DNA of 64,000 bases, from contig NZ_JUUZ01000034.1 of the NCBI RefSeq assembly GCF_001074155.1, positions 99,583-163,582 of the forward strand, given 5' to 3'. How positions within the stretch are numbered: the stretch's first letter is position 1; the number at the start of each line of letters is the position of its first letter. The notes under the pieces are model-generated. The model was not told where the DNA came from and made no database searches. It worked only from the letters and a program-made list of their open reading frames with translations. The translations under genes were made by a program, and so were the position numbers. Positions 33,231 to 44,830 of the stretch are shown piece after piece. Source of the DNA: Streptococcus pseudopneumoniae. Its GTDB lineage: Bacteria > Bacillota > Bacilli > Lactobacillales > Streptococcaceae.

Positions 33231-35881
33231 TATTTCACCAACTTCTTCATCTCATCAATACGTGCTACGGTCGCGTCGTACTTAGCTTGGTAGTCGGCTT
33301 GTTTGTCGCGTTCTTTTTGGACGACTTCTGGTTTGGCGTTGGCTACGAAGCGTTCGTTAGAGAGCTTCTTACCTACCATATCCAGTTCTTTTTGCCATTT
33401 AGCCAGTTCCTTGTCGAGACGAGCCAGTTCTTCTTCGACATTGAGGAGGTCTGCAAGTGGCAAGTAGATTTCTGCTCCTGTGATGACACTTGACATAGCC
33501 AGTTCAGGTGCAGGGATGTTTGATGCGATTTCCAGGTGTTCTGGGTTTGTGAAACGTTTGATGTAGTTGACATTGCTGTTAAAGAAGGCTTCCAAGTCGC
33601 TATCGCTTGTCTTAACAAGGATGGTGATTGGCTTGCTTGGAGCGACGTTCACTTCCGCACGCGCATTACGAACAGCACGGATCAAGTCTTTAAGGCTTTC
33701 TACACCAGTGTGGGCAGCAAGGTCTTCAAAGGCTGGGTTAACAGTAGGGTATTCTGCTGTAACGATAGAGCCTTCTGAGATTTGTCCAAAGATTTCCTCT
33801 GTCACAAATGGCATGATTGGGTGAAGGAGACGAAGGATCTTATCCAAAGTATAAAGGAGAACAGAACGTGTGATGACTTTCTCTTCTTCGTTATCGCTAT
33901 AAAGGACTTCCTTGGTCAACTCAACATACCAGTCCGCAAACTCATCCCAGATGAAGTTGTAGAGGATGTGGCCAGCGACACCAAACTCAAACTTGTCAAA
34001 GTTTTCAGTGACCTTTCCGATGGTTTCATTGAGGTTGTGGAGGATCCAGCGGTCAGTGACATTTCCGGCTTCCTTGTTTGCAACTTTTTCGACATTGGCC
34101 GTTGCTCGCTCAAGGGTCAATCCTTCATTGTTCATGAGGATGTAGCGAGAGATGTTCCAGATTTTGTTAATGAAGTTCCAAGATGCATCCATTTTCTCGT
34201 AAGAGAAGCGCACGTCTTGACCTGGTGCAGAACCGTTTGAAAGGAACCAGCGAAGGGCATCGGCACCGTATTTCTCGATGACATCCATTGGGTCAATCCC
34301 GTTTCCAAGAGATTTAGACATCTTGCGTCCTTGCTCGTCACGAATGAGACCGTGGATAAGAACGTTTTGGAATGGCTGACGACCAGTGAATTCCAATGAT
34401 TGGAAGATCATACGAGACACCCAGAAGAAGATGATGTCGTAACCTGTTACCAAGGTTGAAGTTGGGAAGTAACGTTTGAAGTCTTCTGAGTCGACATCAG
34501 GCCAGCCCATAGTTGAGAATGGCCAAAGGGCAGAACTGAACCAAGTGTCCAAAACATCTTCGTCTTGAGTCCATCCGTCCCCTTCTGGAGCTTCTTCGCC
34601 GACATACATTTCACCCTCAGCATTGTACCAAGCAGGGATTTGGTGACCCCACCAGAGCTGACGAGAGATAACCCAGTCGTGGACATTTTCCATCCATTGA
34701 AGGAAGGTATCGTTGAAACGAGGTGGGTAGAATTCAACCTTGTCGTCTGTGTCTTGGTTGGCAATGGCATTTTTCGCCAATTGATCCATCTTGACGAACC
34801 ATTGCGTAGACAAGCGTGGTTCAACCACAACACCTGTACGCTCTGAGTGACCAACACTGTGGACACGTTTTTCGATTTTAACGAGGGCTCCGATTTCTTC
34901 TAACTTGGCAATGACTGCCTTACGAGCTTCAAAACGGTCCATGCCTGCAAATTCGAAGGCCAAGTCATTCATGGTTCCGTCATCGTTCATGACGTTGACT
35001 TGTGGCAAGTTATGGCGTTGACCAACTAGGAAGTCGTTCGGATCGTGGGCAGGCGTGATTTTCACGACACCAGTACCAAACTCAGGATCTGCGTGTTCGT
35101 CTCCAACGATTGGAATCAATTTATTAGCGATAGGAAGGACGACGTTTTTACCGATCAAATCCTTGTAGCGTGGGTCTTCTGGATTGACCGCAACGGCAAC
35201 GTCCCCAAACATAGTCTCAGGACGAGTTGTCGCCACTTCAAGGGCACGTGAACCATCTTCTAGCATGTAGTTCATGTGGTAGAAGGCACCTTCAACATCC
35301 TTGTGAATAACCTCGATATCAGAAAGGGCTGTGCGAGCCGCTGGGTCCCAGTTGATGATAAACTCACCACGGTAGATCCAGCCTTTTTTGTAAAGGTCCA
35401 CAAAGACCTTGCGAACGGCTTTTGACAAACCTTCGTCAAGAGTGAAACGCTCACGAGAGTAGTCTACAGAAAGCCCCATCTTGCCCCATTGTTCCTTGAT
35501 AGTAGTGGCATACTCGTCTTTCCATTCCCAGACTTTTTCTAGGAATTTCTCACGACCGAGGTCATAACGGCTGATGCCCTCACCACGCAAGCGCTCCTCA
35601 ACCTTAGCTTGAGTGGCAATCCCCGCGTGGTCCATCCCAGGAAGCCAAAGCGTATCAAAACCTTGCATGCGTTTTTGACGGATAATGATATCTTGAAGAG
35701 TTGTATCCCAAGCATGACCAAGGTGGAGTTTCCCAGTTACGTTTGGTGGTGGAATGACGATTGAATAAGGCTTAGCCTTTTGATCTCCTGAAGGCTTGAA
35801 AACATCCGCATCAAGCCATTTTTGATAACGACCAGCCTCAACCTCGGCTGGATTGTATTTAGGTGAAAGTTCTTTAGACAT
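33230..35881 (-). CDS. valS: Valine--tRNA ligase
   Basis: 883 residues, full length. Class I motifs: [15 protein letters not shown] (HIGH form HLGH) near residue 50 and KMSKS ([14 protein letters not shown]) near 520; editing domain ([19 protein letters not shown]) in between; C-terminal coiled coil ([35 protein letters not shown]). Charges tRNA-Val. Third gene after a T-box leader and preceded by a kinase-like gene (8-base overlap). Its stop codon TAG overlaps the GTG start of the HEPN gene, with no terminator between. Confidence 0.98.
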   Translation of the reverse strand: MSKELSPKYNPAEVEAGRYQKWLDADVFKPSGDQKAKPYSIVIPPPNVTGKLHLGHAWDTTLQDIIIRQKRMQGFDTLWLPGMDHAGIATQAKVEERLRGEGISRYDLGREKFLEKVWEWKDEYATTIKEQWGKMGLSVDYSRERFTLDEGLSKAVRKVFVDLYKKGWIYRGEFIINWDPAARTALSDIEVIHKDVEGAFYHMNYMLEDGSRALEVATTRPETMFGDVAVAVNPEDPRYKDLIGKNVVLPIANKLIPIVGDEHADPEFGTGVVKITPAHDPNDFLVGQRHNLPQVNVMNDDGTMNDLAFEFAGMDRFEARKAVIAKLEEIGALVKIEKRVHSVGHSERTGVVVEPRLSTQWFVKMDQLAKNAIANQDTDDKVEFYPPRFNDTFLQWMENVHDWVISRQLWWGHQIPAWYNAEGEMYVGEEAPEGDGWTQDEDVLDTWFSSALWPFSTMGWPDVDSEDFKRYFPTSTLVTGYDIIFFWVSRMIFQSLEFTGRQPFQNVLIHGLIRDEQGRKMSKSLGNGIDPMDVIEKYGADALRWFLSNGSAPGQDVRFSYEKMDASWNFINKIWNISRYILMNNEGLTLERATANVEKVANKEAGNVTDRWILHNLNETIGKVTENFDKFEFGVAGHILYNFIWDEFADWYVELTKEVLYSDNEEEKVITRSVLLYTLDKILRLLHPIMPFVTEEIFGQISEGSIVTAEYPTVNPAFEDLAAHTGVESLKDLIRAVRNARAEVNVAPSKPITILVKTSDSDLEAFFNSNVNYIKRFTNPEHLEIASNIPAPELAMSSVITGAEIYLPLADLLNVEEELARLDKELAKWQKELDMVGKKLSNERFVANAKPEVVQKERDKQADYQAKYDATVARIDEMKKLVK

Positions 35882-36452
35882 GTGTTTGTCCTTTCTCTAT
35901 TGTATTCATTTTATCTTGAATCTGCTTTGCGACTTCTTCTGCAGACAGATTCGTATTATTAATTTTCAGGTAGTGGTGAAGGCCACTCGGTTGCTTTTGA
36001 GAATTAAGTTGATCTGTTTTATCAGTCTCTAAAATTTCTCTTTCAGATACCTCAAAATTCCGTTTCAAGGGTTTGTATTTCAACCGATTCTCCGTTCGAT
36101 TGCGACGTAAGCGCTCCTCAAGAGACGTTTCTAATTCAACAAAGAGAATCTCTTGATGATACTCATTTAATAAATCTTGAATATTCTTCAAATACATCAG
36201 ATGGTATTGATTTGAAAAATCAGTTACACCTGTTAAAATCACCGACCGATGATGCCTGGCGCTTGTTCCAAGAAAAGAAAAGTTAACGCTACGAACAAAT
36301 TCCCACATTTCTTCCGTAAAATCCTGATAGATTTCGAGTGCGAAATCAATTGGTTGATGGTTGAAAAAGAGAGTCGCACCGGTGAGTTTCGAAAGTTCCT
36401 GACCAATGGTCATTTTCCCTGCAGCTGGAGCTCCAATGATGAAAACATGCAT
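35874..36452 (-). CDS. P-loop nucleotide kinase-like protein
   Basis: 192 residues. I place the start at 36452 ([13 protein letters not shown]): SD 'ggaggt' lies 6 bases before and the ATG overlaps the upstream TGA. P-loop GAPAAGKMT (residues ~8-16), then a shikimate/adenylate kinase-like layout with [13 protein letters not shown] as a likely lid/arginine region. Substrate unknown. Similar GNAT-kinase-valS order occurs in pneumococcal genomes. Overlaps valS by 8 bases. Confidence 0.8.
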   Translation of the reverse strand: MHVFIIGAPAAGKMTIGQELSKLTGATLFFNHQPIDFALEIYQDFTEEMWEFVRSVNFSFLGTSARHHRSVILTGVTDFSNQYHLMYLKNIQDLLNEYHQEILFVELETSLEERLRRNRTENRLKYKPLKRNFEVSEREILETDKTDQLNSQKQPSGLHHYLKINNTNLSAEEVAKQIQDKMNTIEKGQTHV

Positions 36453-37012
36453 CAATCCACCTCCCACTCACTCTTTAGCAAGCCGTATCTCAAATCATCA
36501 CAGCGGTTGCCTTGAGCATCTTTGCGGTCTCTTATGCGAGCTTCGAGGGTAAAGCCAAGCTTTTCCGCGACTCGTTGACTTTGAAGGTTGTATCCAAAGC
36601 AAGACAATTCTATCTTGTGAAGGTTCAATTCTTTAAAAGCTAGATCAATCAAAGCACGCGCCGCTTCAGGCACATAGCTTCGCCCCCAATAGTCTGGGTG
36701 CAAGGTATAGCCAATCTCCAGCACATCGTCTTCGTGGCGATGGTTGAAGTCAACAGAGCCAATGATTTTATCGGTTCCTTTGACCACAATGCCGTAACCA
36801 GCTGGAAGATTTTCTTTTTGATTGCGATCGGGAAGGATATGCTCTAGGTAATAGATCTCGTCTTCCAAGGTCTTGACGGGTGGAAAGCCTGCTGGGTAAG
36901 AAACTTCTGGAAGACTGGCGTAAGCATGGATATCTTCTGCATCCGCCACTGTTCGGACTCGTAAAAAAAGACGCTCCGTTTCGATTCGTTCTGGCAATTC
37001 AGCTCTTGTCAT
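36452..37012 (-). CDS. RimJ/RimL-type GNAT acetyltransferase
   Basis: 186 residues. RIETERLFLRVRTVADAEDIHAYASLPEV at the N-terminus, GSVDFNHRHEDDVLEIGYTLHPDYWGRSYVPEAARALIDLAF with the acetyl-CoA loop (YWGRSYVPEA), and SQRVAEKLGFTLEARIRDRKDAQG: the RimJ/RimL-like family that acetylates ribosomal protein N-termini or other amines. First gene after the valine T-box, so its expression follows tRNA-Val charging together with valS. Confidence 0.88.
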   Translation of the reverse strand: MTRAELPERIETERLFLRVRTVADAEDIHAYASLPEVSYPAGFPPVKTLEDEIYYLEHILPDRNQKENLPAGYGIVVKGTDKIIGSVDFNHRHEDDVLEIGYTLHPDYWGRSYVPEAARALIDLAFKELNLHKIELSCFGYNLQSQRVAEKLGFTLEARIRDRKDAQGNRCDDLRYGLLKSEWEVD

Positions 37013-37032
37013 CCTTCTTCCTCGCTTTCTAC

Positions 37033-37219
37033 AAAAAAATCGCCCCTGTCATCAATCTGACAGGGACGAATGTGTTTATCCGCGGTACCACCCAATTTCG
37101 GGCAGAGCCCGCAACTTTGTTTATTTCATTTTCATCCATTAGCAACCAGTTTTGACACATTTGTGGACTTCTCAGCTCCGCCACTTTCTGTAAAATGTGG
37201 GACTCAAAACACCTCTAAT
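37033..37219 (-). promoter_or_regulatory. T-box riboswitch (tRNA-Val) of the GNAT-kinase-valS operon
   Basis: Minus-strand leader with the T-box sequence GGGTGGTACCGCG (37092-37080 region). The terminator is CGTCCCTGTCA / TGACAGGGGCG plus T's (37068-37033). Stem I is closed by CCATTAG / CTAATGG with inner GTTTTGA / TCAAAAC. The loop between them carries GTT, then a purine, a fitting valine specifier (37146-37144). Uncharged tRNA-Val would favour the antiterminator. Confidence 0.9.
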
Positions 37220-37225
37220 GGCTTT

Positions 37226-37254
37226 ATTTTAACAAGTTTTTGACGGAAATGCAA
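37226..37254 (-). promoter_or_regulatory. Promoter of the T-box operon
   Basis: Minus strand TTGCAT, 17 bp, TAAAAT with TGT extension. Confidence 0.7.
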
Positions 37255-37267
37255 GGGACAAGAAAGA

Positions 37268-37663
37268 TTACTTGAACTTGATGCCGTTTTCTTTTAATTT
37301 CTTGATAGTAGCTGGACCGATTCCTTTCAAGGCAAGGAGCTCTTTTTCTGTCCAGTTTTTGAAGTCAGCTGCAGATTTGATTCCTTCATCGTAGAAAGTC
37401 TTGGCACGGTCGACTGAAAGTCCACCTAGGTTGGCTGCGAATTCTTCTACTGAGCTTGTAACTTTTTGAGCTTGCTCTTTAGTTGCTTCTACAGTTTTTT
37501 CAACTTGCTTAGAAACGGCTTTACCTGCGTTATTTGCAGCTTTTTCAGCGTGTTTCACAACTTTTTTTGTTTCTTCGACAACCTTATTTACTGCGTTTGA
37601 AAGTGCGCCTGAGCGACGAAGACTGTTTCTTAATTGTTTTTTACGTTGTAGTTTTTTTGACAT
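37268..37663 (-). CDS. Basic protein with C-terminal helix-hairpin-helix motif
   Basis: 131 residues. Very basic start (SKKLQRKKQLRNSLRRS), an Ala/Lys/Glu-rich helical region (~25-75, likely coiled coil), and a C-terminal helix-hairpin-helix: ADFKNWTEKELLALKGIGPATIKKLKENGIKFK (LKGIGPATIKKL core). HhH motifs bind DNA non-specifically, so nucleoid- or repair-related binding is likely; partners unknown. SD 'aaagga'. Its leader holds a terminator-like hairpin. Confidence 0.8.
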   Translation of the reverse strand: MSKKLQRKKQLRNSLRRSGALSNAVNKVVEETKKVVKHAEKAANNAGKAVSKQVEKTVEATKEQAQKVTSSVEEFAANLGGLSVDRAKTFYDEGIKSAADFKNWTEKELLALKGIGPATIKKLKENGIKFK

Positions 37664-37678
37664 GATAAGATCCTTTCA

Positions 37679-37705
37679 ATAAAAAACCCCTGTGATTGAA
37701 CAAGG
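37679..37705 (-). terminator. Terminator-like hairpin inside the leader of the HhH gene
   Basis: Minus strand CCTTGT-TCAATC-ACAGGG followed by GTTTTTTA, between the promoter and the SD: possible attenuator. Confidence 0.45.
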
Positions 37706-37722
37706 ACTAATCTTTATGTTTT

Positions 37723-37751
37723 TATTGTATCAACTTTCTTTGGGAAATGCA
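37723..37751 (-). promoter_or_regulatory. Promoter of the HhH gene
   Basis: Minus strand TTGCAT (37751-37746), 17 bp, TACAAT (37728-37723) with TGA extension. Confidence 0.7.
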
Positions 37752-37836
37752 AGGCTTCTTAGTTTAGAAAGATAGGAGTCCTATAGGGAATTCCGCCTTA
37801 GAATAAGAGAATATGATAGAAGAAAAGCGAAAAATA

Positions 37837-37845
37837 TGGTATAAT
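37837..37845 (+). promoter_or_regulatory. Promoter of uppS-cdsA-rseP-proS
   Basis: TGGTATAAT, TATAAT at 37840-37845, 32 bp before the uppS start. Confidence 0.6.
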
Positions 37846-37877
37846 GAAACGATAGATTTTTGAATAGGAATACAATC

Positions 37878-38630
37878 ATGTTTGGATTTTTAAAAAAAGA
37901 TAAAGTAACAGAAACACCAGCAGTGGTGCCAGCACATATCGGAGTTATCATGGATGGCAATGGTCGTTGGGCTAAAAAACGGATGCAGCCACGTGTCTTT
38001 GGTCATAAGGCTGGGATGGATGCTTTGAGAACGGTAGCGATTGCTGCTAGCGATATGGGTGTCAAGGCTATGACTGTTTATGCTTTCTCGACTGAAAACT
38101 GGACACGGCCAGACCAGGAAGTCAAGTTTATCATGAACTTGCCTGTTGAATTTTATGATAAATATGTCCCTGAATTGCACCAAAAGAATATGAAGATCCA
38201 AATGATTGGGGAAACTGATCGCTTGCCTAAACAAACTTTTGAAGCTTTGAAAAAAGCAGAGGAGTTGACCAAGTTGAACACAGGCTTGATTCTTAACTTT
38301 GCCCTCAATTATGGTGGACGAGCTGAGATTACACAAGCGGTCAAATTGATTGCACAGGATGTTTTGGATGCTAAGGTGAATCCAGGCGATATTACAGAAG
38401 AGTTGATTGGGGAATATCTCTTTACGGGGCATTTGCCGAAAACTTTACGCGATCCAGATTTGATCATCCGAACTAGTGGCGAGCTTCGTTTGAGTAATTT
38501 CTTGCCTTGGCAAGCAGCTTATAGTGAACTTTATTTCACAGATGTCTTGTGGCCTGACTTTGATGAGGAAGCCTTGAAGGAAGCTATTGCAGAGTTTAAC
38601 CGCCGCAATCGTCGATTTGGAGGAGTATAG
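37878..38630 (+). CDS. uppS: Isoprenyl (undecaprenyl diphosphate) synthase
   Basis: 250 residues from ATG 37878; the earlier in-frame ATG at 37860 has no SD. Cis-prenyltransferase motifs: HIGVIMDGNGRWAKKR (catalytic Asp), GHKAGMDAL, YAFSTENWTRP, LNFALNYGGRAEI and the C-terminal 'DLIIRTSGELRLSNFLPWQAAYSELYFTDVLWPDF'. Makes the C55 lipid carrier for peptidoglycan and teichoic acid. Head of the conserved uppS-cdsA-rseP-proS operon. Confidence 0.96.
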   Translation: MFGFLKKDKVTETPAVVPAHIGVIMDGNGRWAKKRMQPRVFGHKAGMDALRTVAIAASDMGVKAMTVYAFSTENWTRPDQEVKFIMNLPVEFYDKYVPELHQKNMKIQMIGETDRLPKQTFEALKKAEELTKLNTGLILNFALNYGGRAEITQAVKLIAQDVLDAKVNPGDITEELIGEYLFTGHLPKTLRDPDLIIRTSGELRLSNFLPWQAAYSELYFTDVLWPDFDEEALKEAIAEFNRRNRRFGGV

Positions 38631-38637
38631 GAACATT

Positions 38638-39441
38638 ATGAAAAAGGACTTAATAAAGAGGACCATATTTGCCGCTTTGGCATTAGCAATCTTTATCCCG
38701 CTCTTGGTGATTGGTGGGCTTTGGTTACAGATTGCTATGGGACTTCTAGCCATGCTTGGGGTTCACGAGTTGCTTCAGATGAAAGGGTTAAACACCATGA
38801 CCCCTGAGGGGCTGCTGAACTTATTAGCGACTTTTGCACTGACAATCCCCCTAGAAAACTACTTGACATTTTTACCTGTAGATGGGAATGTTGTCGCATA
38901 CGGTGTTGTGATTTTTATCATGTTAGGTTGCACTGTTTTTAGCAAGAATTACACCATTGAAGATGCTGTATACCCGATTGCCATGAGTTTCTATGTTGGT
39001 TTTGGATTCAACGCTTTAGTCGATGCTCGAATCGCAGGTTTGGATAAAGCACTCTTGGCTCTCTGTATCGTGTGGGCAACAGATAGTGGTGCTTATCTCG
39101 TTGGAATGAATTTCGGCAAGAGAAGATTGGCTCCAAGAGTTTCTCCTAACAAATCAGTAGAAGGAGCTTTTGGTGGGATTGTAGCTGCTATGCTTGTCAC
39201 ACTTATCTTTATGTTAGTGGATAGCACAGTTGCCCTTCCTTACGGCATTTACAAAATGATGCTCTTTGCCATTTTCTTTAGTATTGCAGGTCAATTGGGT
39301 GATTTGATTGAAAGTGCCATGAAACGCCATTTTGGAGTCAAGGATTCAGGCTTCTTTATCCCAGGGCATGGCGGAGTACTAGATCGTTTTGATTCTATGC
39401 TAGCAGTTTTCCCTATTATGCACCTCTTTGGCTTATTTTAA
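38638..39441 (+). CDS. cdsA: Phosphatidate cytidylyltransferase
   Basis: 267 residues from ATG 38638 with SD 'taggaa'. Eight or so TM helices; the CdsA signature is present near the C-terminus (SIAGQLGDLIESAMKRHFGVKDSGFFIPGHGGVLDRFDSM). Converts phosphatidic acid and CTP to CDP-diacylglycerol for phospholipid synthesis. 7 bp after uppS. Confidence 0.96.
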   Translation: MKKDLIKRTIFAALALAIFIPLLVIGGLWLQIAMGLLAMLGVHELLQMKGLNTMTPEGLLNLLATFALTIPLENYLTFLPVDGNVVAYGVVIFIMLGCTVFSKNYTIEDAVYPIAMSFYVGFGFNALVDARIAGLDKALLALCIVWATDSGAYLVGMNFGKRRLAPRVSPNKSVEGAFGGIVAAMLVTLIFMLVDSTVALPYGIYKMMLFAIFFSIAGQLGDLIESAMKRHFGVKDSGFFIPGHGGVLDRFDSMLAVFPIMHLFGLF

Positions 39442-39462
39442 GGAAAGGTAAACAGGTATTAA

Positions 39463-40719
39463 ATGTTAGGATTATTAACCTTTATCCTTGTTTTTGGAAT
39501 TATCGTGGTGGTTCACGAGTTCGGACATTTTTACTTTGCCAAGAAGTCTGGCATTCTGGTTCGTGAATTTGCCATTGGAATGGGTCCAAAAATCTTTGCC
39601 CATATCGGGAAAGACGGGACAGCTTACACGATTCGTCTCCTACCGCTAGGTGGTTATGTCCGCATGGCAGGTTGGGGCGAGGATACCACAGAGATTAAGA
39701 CAGGAACTCCTGTTAGTTTGACTTTGGCCGAAGATGGCAAGGTTAAGCGTATCAATCTTTCTGGTAAGAAGGTCGACCAAACAGCCCTTCCGATGCAGGT
39801 AACCCAATATGACTTTGAGGATAAACTCTTTATCACAGGTTTGGTCTTAGAAGAGGAAAAAACGTTCTCCGTAGACCATGATGCAACTATTGTGGAATCT
39901 GATGGAACGGAAGTTCGTATCGCTCCGCTAGACGTTCAATATCAAAATGCGACTGTCTGGGGCAAGTTGATTACCAACTTTGCAGGTCCTATGAATAACT
40001 TTATTCTAGGAGTCATCGTTTTTTGGATTTTGATTTTCATGCAAGGTGGCGTTCGAGATACGCAAAGCAATAACTTTAGTATCATCCCTGATAGCGCGAT
40101 TGCTAAGGTCGGTGTTGAAAATACAGCACAAATCACTAAAGTCGGTTCACACGAAATTAGTAACTGGCAAGATTTGATTCAGGCAGTTGAAGTAGAGACC
40201 AAAGATAAAACAGCGCCTGTATTGGATGTAACAGTCTCTGAAAATGGGACTGAGAAGCAAGTCAGTGTGACCCCTGAGGAAAACCAAGGTCGCTATATTC
40301 TAGGTGTTCAACCAAGACTCAAATCAGATATCTGGTCTATGTTTGTAGGTGGATTCACCTCTGCAGCTGACTCGGCTTTGCGGATTCTCAATGCCTTGAA
40401 AAACTTGATTTTCCAACCTGACTTGAATAAATTGGGTGGACCTGTTGCTATCTTTAAGGCAAGTAGTGACGCTGCTAAAAATGGTCTTGAGAATGTTTTG
40501 TTCTTCTTGGCTATCATTTCCATCAATATCGGGATTTTCAACTTGATTCCTATCCCGGCACTAGATGGTGGAAAAATCGTGCTCAATATCATCGAGGCTA
40601 TTCGCCGCAAACCACTGAAACAAGAAATTGAAACCTATGTTACTCTAGTTGGAGTTGTGATTATGGTTGTCTTGATGATCGCCGTGACTTGGAACGACAT
40701 CATGCGAACCTTCTTTTAG
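39463..40719 (+). CDS. rseP: RIP metalloprotease RseP (Eep-like site-2 protease)
   Basis: 418 residues. Zinc motif HEFGH (residues 18-22) in the first TM helix, a PDZ domain in the middle (~200-290), and the distal [22 protein letters not shown] motif giving the third zinc ligand, in the membrane. Streptococcal homologues (Eep/RseP) process lipoprotein signal peptides into peptide pheromones and cut stress regulators. 21 bp after cdsA; co-transcribed. Confidence 0.94.
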   Translation: MLGLLTFILVFGIIVVVHEFGHFYFAKKSGILVREFAIGMGPKIFAHIGKDGTAYTIRLLPLGGYVRMAGWGEDTTEIKTGTPVSLTLAEDGKVKRINLSGKKVDQTALPMQVTQYDFEDKLFITGLVLEEEKTFSVDHDATIVESDGTEVRIAPLDVQYQNATVWGKLITNFAGPMNNFILGVIVFWILIFMQGGVRDTQSNNFSIIPDSAIAKVGVENTAQITKVGSHEISNWQDLIQAVEVETKDKTAPVLDVTVSENGTEKQVSVTPEENQGRYILGVQPRLKSDIWSMFVGGFTSAADSALRILNALKNLIFQPDLNKLGGPVAIFKASSDAAKNGLENVLFFLAIISINIGIFNLIPIPALDGGKIVLNIIEAIRRKPLKQEIETYVTLVGVVIMVVLMIAVTWNDIMRTFF

Positions 40720-42588
<1,869 letters not shown>

Positions 42589-42603
42589 AAACTATAATCA
42601 GAA

Positions 42604-42648
42604 GAAAAACAAGACAAAAATGTAACTAGTTTTTGCCTTGTTTTTTCT
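42604..42648 (+). terminator. proS operon terminator
   Basis: AAAAACAAGACAAAAA / TTTTTGCCTTGTTTTTT long stem with a 9-base loop. Confidence 0.8.
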
Positions 42649-42698
42649 CTATAATGAGATAAAATAAAGATAAAAAGAGTAAATAAAGAGGTAGAGCT

Positions 42699-44078
42699 AT
42701 GCTAAAATTTCCAAAGGATTTTGTCTGGGGTTCCTCAACTTCTGGGCCACAGACAGAAGGGCGAGTGCCTGGTGACGGAAAGGGAGATAATCTCTGGGAT
42801 TATTGGTACCAAGTAGAACCAAATCGCTACTATAATGGGATTGGACCAGACAAAACATCGACCTTTTATGAAAATTGGGAAAAGGATATTGAACTTTTGC
42901 TAGAAACAGGGCATACAGCCTTTCGGACTTCAATCCAGTGGTCACGTATTTTCCCACAGGGTCGTGGGGAAGTCAATCCTCAAGGTGTGGCTTTCTACCG
43001 TCAGGTCTTTGAAGCTATTAAGGCCAAGGGCATCCGTCTCTTAGTCAATCTCTATCATTTTGATCTGCCTTTCGCCCTTCAAGAGGATGGGGATGGCTGG
43101 GAAAACAAAGAGACCATTAAGGCCTACGAAGACTATGCGCGTTTCTGTTTTGAAACTTATGGAGACTTGGTAGACCAATGGATTACCTTCAATGAGCCTA
43201 TCGTTCCTGTAGAGTTTGGCTATTTCTATGATGCCCATTATCCTCATAAGGTAGATGCCAAAGCTGCCGTTAAGGTTGCCTATCATACCCAGCTAGCCAG
43301 CACTCTTGCGGTGAAGGCCTGCCATGAGATTTTGCCTGATTCTAAGATTGGGATTGTCCTCAACTTGACACCAGCCTATCCACGTAGTCAACATCCTGCG
43401 GATGTCAAAGCTGCACGCATTGCTGATCTATTCCAAGCTCAATCTTTCCTAGATCCATCTGTCTTGGGAACTTATCCAGAAGAATTAGTGGAAATTTTAG
43501 CTGAGCATGATTTGCTGCCAGATTCTACAGCTGAGGAGTTGGAGCTTATTCGTGAGCACACAGTAGATTTCCTTGGAGTCAACTACTACCAACCCTTGCG
43601 TGTCATGGCGCCACGTTTTGCTAAGCATCCTGACAGCCCGCTCTTGCCAGAACATTTCTATGAGCCTTATGTTATGCCAGGTCGTAAGATCAATCCGCAC
43701 CGCGGTTGGGAAATCTACGAGCAAGGAATTTATGACATTGCTCAAAATATCAAGGAAAACTATGGCAATATCGAGTGGATGTTGACTGAAAACGGTATGG
43801 GCGTTGAAGGTGAAGACAAATTCCGTGAGAATGGAATGATTCAGGATGATTACCGTATTGACTTTGTCAAAGGGCATCTGGCTGAACTTCATCGCGCCAT
43901 TGAAGACGGTGCTAACTGTAAAGGCTACTTAATCTGGACCTTTATCGATTGCTGGTCATGGCTCAATAGCTATAAAAACCGCTATGGTTTGGTCGAGCTT
44001 GACTTAGAAACACAAGAACGCCGCTTGAAAAAATCAGGTCACTGGTTCAAAGAACTCAGTGAAAATAATGGATTTTAA
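42699..44078 (+). CDS. bglA: 6-phospho-beta-glucosidase, glycoside hydrolase family 1
   Basis: 459 residues. GH1 N-terminal signature FPKDFVWGSSTSGPQTEG, acid/base motif TFNEP (ITFNEPIVPVEFGYF), nucleophile motif TENGM (WMLTENGMGVEGEDK), and C-terminal WTFIDCWSWLNSYKNRYGLVELD, whose residues are typical for phospho-sugar binding. Splits PTS-imported beta-glucosides. A -10-like TATAAT lies at 42650-42655. It stands alone; no PTS gene adjacent and no cre site was recognised with certainty. Confidence 0.88.
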   Translation: MLKFPKDFVWGSSTSGPQTEGRVPGDGKGDNLWDYWYQVEPNRYYNGIGPDKTSTFYENWEKDIELLLETGHTAFRTSIQWSRIFPQGRGEVNPQGVAFYRQVFEAIKAKGIRLLVNLYHFDLPFALQEDGDGWENKETIKAYEDYARFCFETYGDLVDQWITFNEPIVPVEFGYFYDAHYPHKVDAKAAVKVAYHTQLASTLAVKACHEILPDSKIGIVLNLTPAYPRSQHPADVKAARIADLFQAQSFLDPSVLGTYPEELVEILAEHDLLPDSTAEELELIREHTVDFLGVNYYQPLRVMAPRFAKHPDSPLLPEHFYEPYVMPGRKINPHRGWEIYEQGIYDIAQNIKENYGNIEWMLTENGMGVEGEDKFRENGMIQDDYRIDFVKGHLAELHRAIEDGANCKGYLIWTFIDCWSWLNSYKNRYGLVELDLETQERRLKKSGHWFKELSENNGF

Positions 44079-44098
44079 GCTACTTTTCAAATAGATTC

Positions 44099-44151
44099 AA
44101 AAAAACCATTGGAAATAAAGCTCTCTGAGAGAGATTCCAATGGTTTTTCTT
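44099..44151. terminator. Bidirectional terminator between bglA and the rhomboid gene
   Basis: AAAAACCATTGGA / TCCAATGGTTTTT with an inner CTCTCTGAGAGAG stem; A/T tracts on both sides serve both convergent genes. Confidence 0.8.
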
Positions 44152-44155
44152 TGAC

Positions 44156-44830
44156 TTAAAGTAATCCGATAAAGAGTAGTAGAGCTGATAAAGCAATAAA
44201 GGCTAGGGTTGCTAGACCACGTTGGCCTGGGCTGTAAATTTTTCGTTCTCCTCGGACTGGGAAGATGATAGCCAGCAATGCACCACCGACTGCTCCACCT
44301 AGATGTCCAGCAAGGCTGATACCAGGCATTAAAATACTACCTACTAGATTGATGACTAAGAGGGAGAGATAGGATTGACCAAGCTGTTGGAGGTAGGGAT
44401 TGCGTGTAGCATACCGAAGTACGACAATAGATGCGAACATTCCGTAGAGGGCAGTGGAAGCACCTGCAGTAATAGCATTGGGACTAAAAACTAGGACAAA
44501 GAGATTTCCCATCATACCTGATAGAAGGTAGATAAAGAAAAACTGTTTGGAGCCAAAGATTTGCTCCATCTGACGTCCCAAAAAGTAGAGGGATAGCATA
44601 TTGACTAAAAAGTGCTGCAAGCCAATGTGGACAAAGGTTGCGGAGAATAAGCGCCAGATTTGTTCAGGCATGGCCTTGATAGCAGGGGGATACACAGCTC
44701 CGAATTTATATAAGGTGGCTGCGCTGGTATAGTTGAAACCACTGGTTAGAAACATGAGTACAAAAACCAGGGTTGTCACGAGTAGAAAGAAGCTCGTGAC
44801 AGGATAACGACGATCAAAAATTTCTTTCAT
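44156..44830 (-). CDS. Rhomboid family intramembrane serine protease
   Basis: 224 residues from ATG 44830 (MKEIFDRRYPVTSFFLL), the point where the family begins. Six or seven TM helices; catalytic Ser in GASTALYGMFASIV, catalytic His in LAGHLGGAVGGALLA, and N-terminal ATFVHIGLQHFLVNMLSLYFLGRQMEQIFG with the conserved H..N motif. Cleaves TM segments in the membrane. Overlaps the cyclo-ligase gene by 17 bases. Confidence 0.92.
   Translation of the reverse strand: MKEIFDRRYPVTSFFLLVTTLVFVLMFLTSGFNYTSAATLYKFGAVYPPAIKAMPEQIWRLFSATFVHIGLQHFLVNMLSLYFLGRQMEQIFGSKQFFFIYLLSGMMGNLFVLVFSPNAITAGASTALYGMFASIVVLRYATRNPYLQQLGQSYLSLLVINLVGSILMPGISLAGHLGGAVGGALLAIIFPVRGERKIYSPGQRGLATLAFIALSALLLFIGLL

Noticed and set aside
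33287..35721. Many long open frames opposite or within valS (for example 33782-34240 and 34447-34866)
   Set aside because: Shadow frames of a conserved, codon-biased tRNA synthetase gene; no SD and no recognisable protein.
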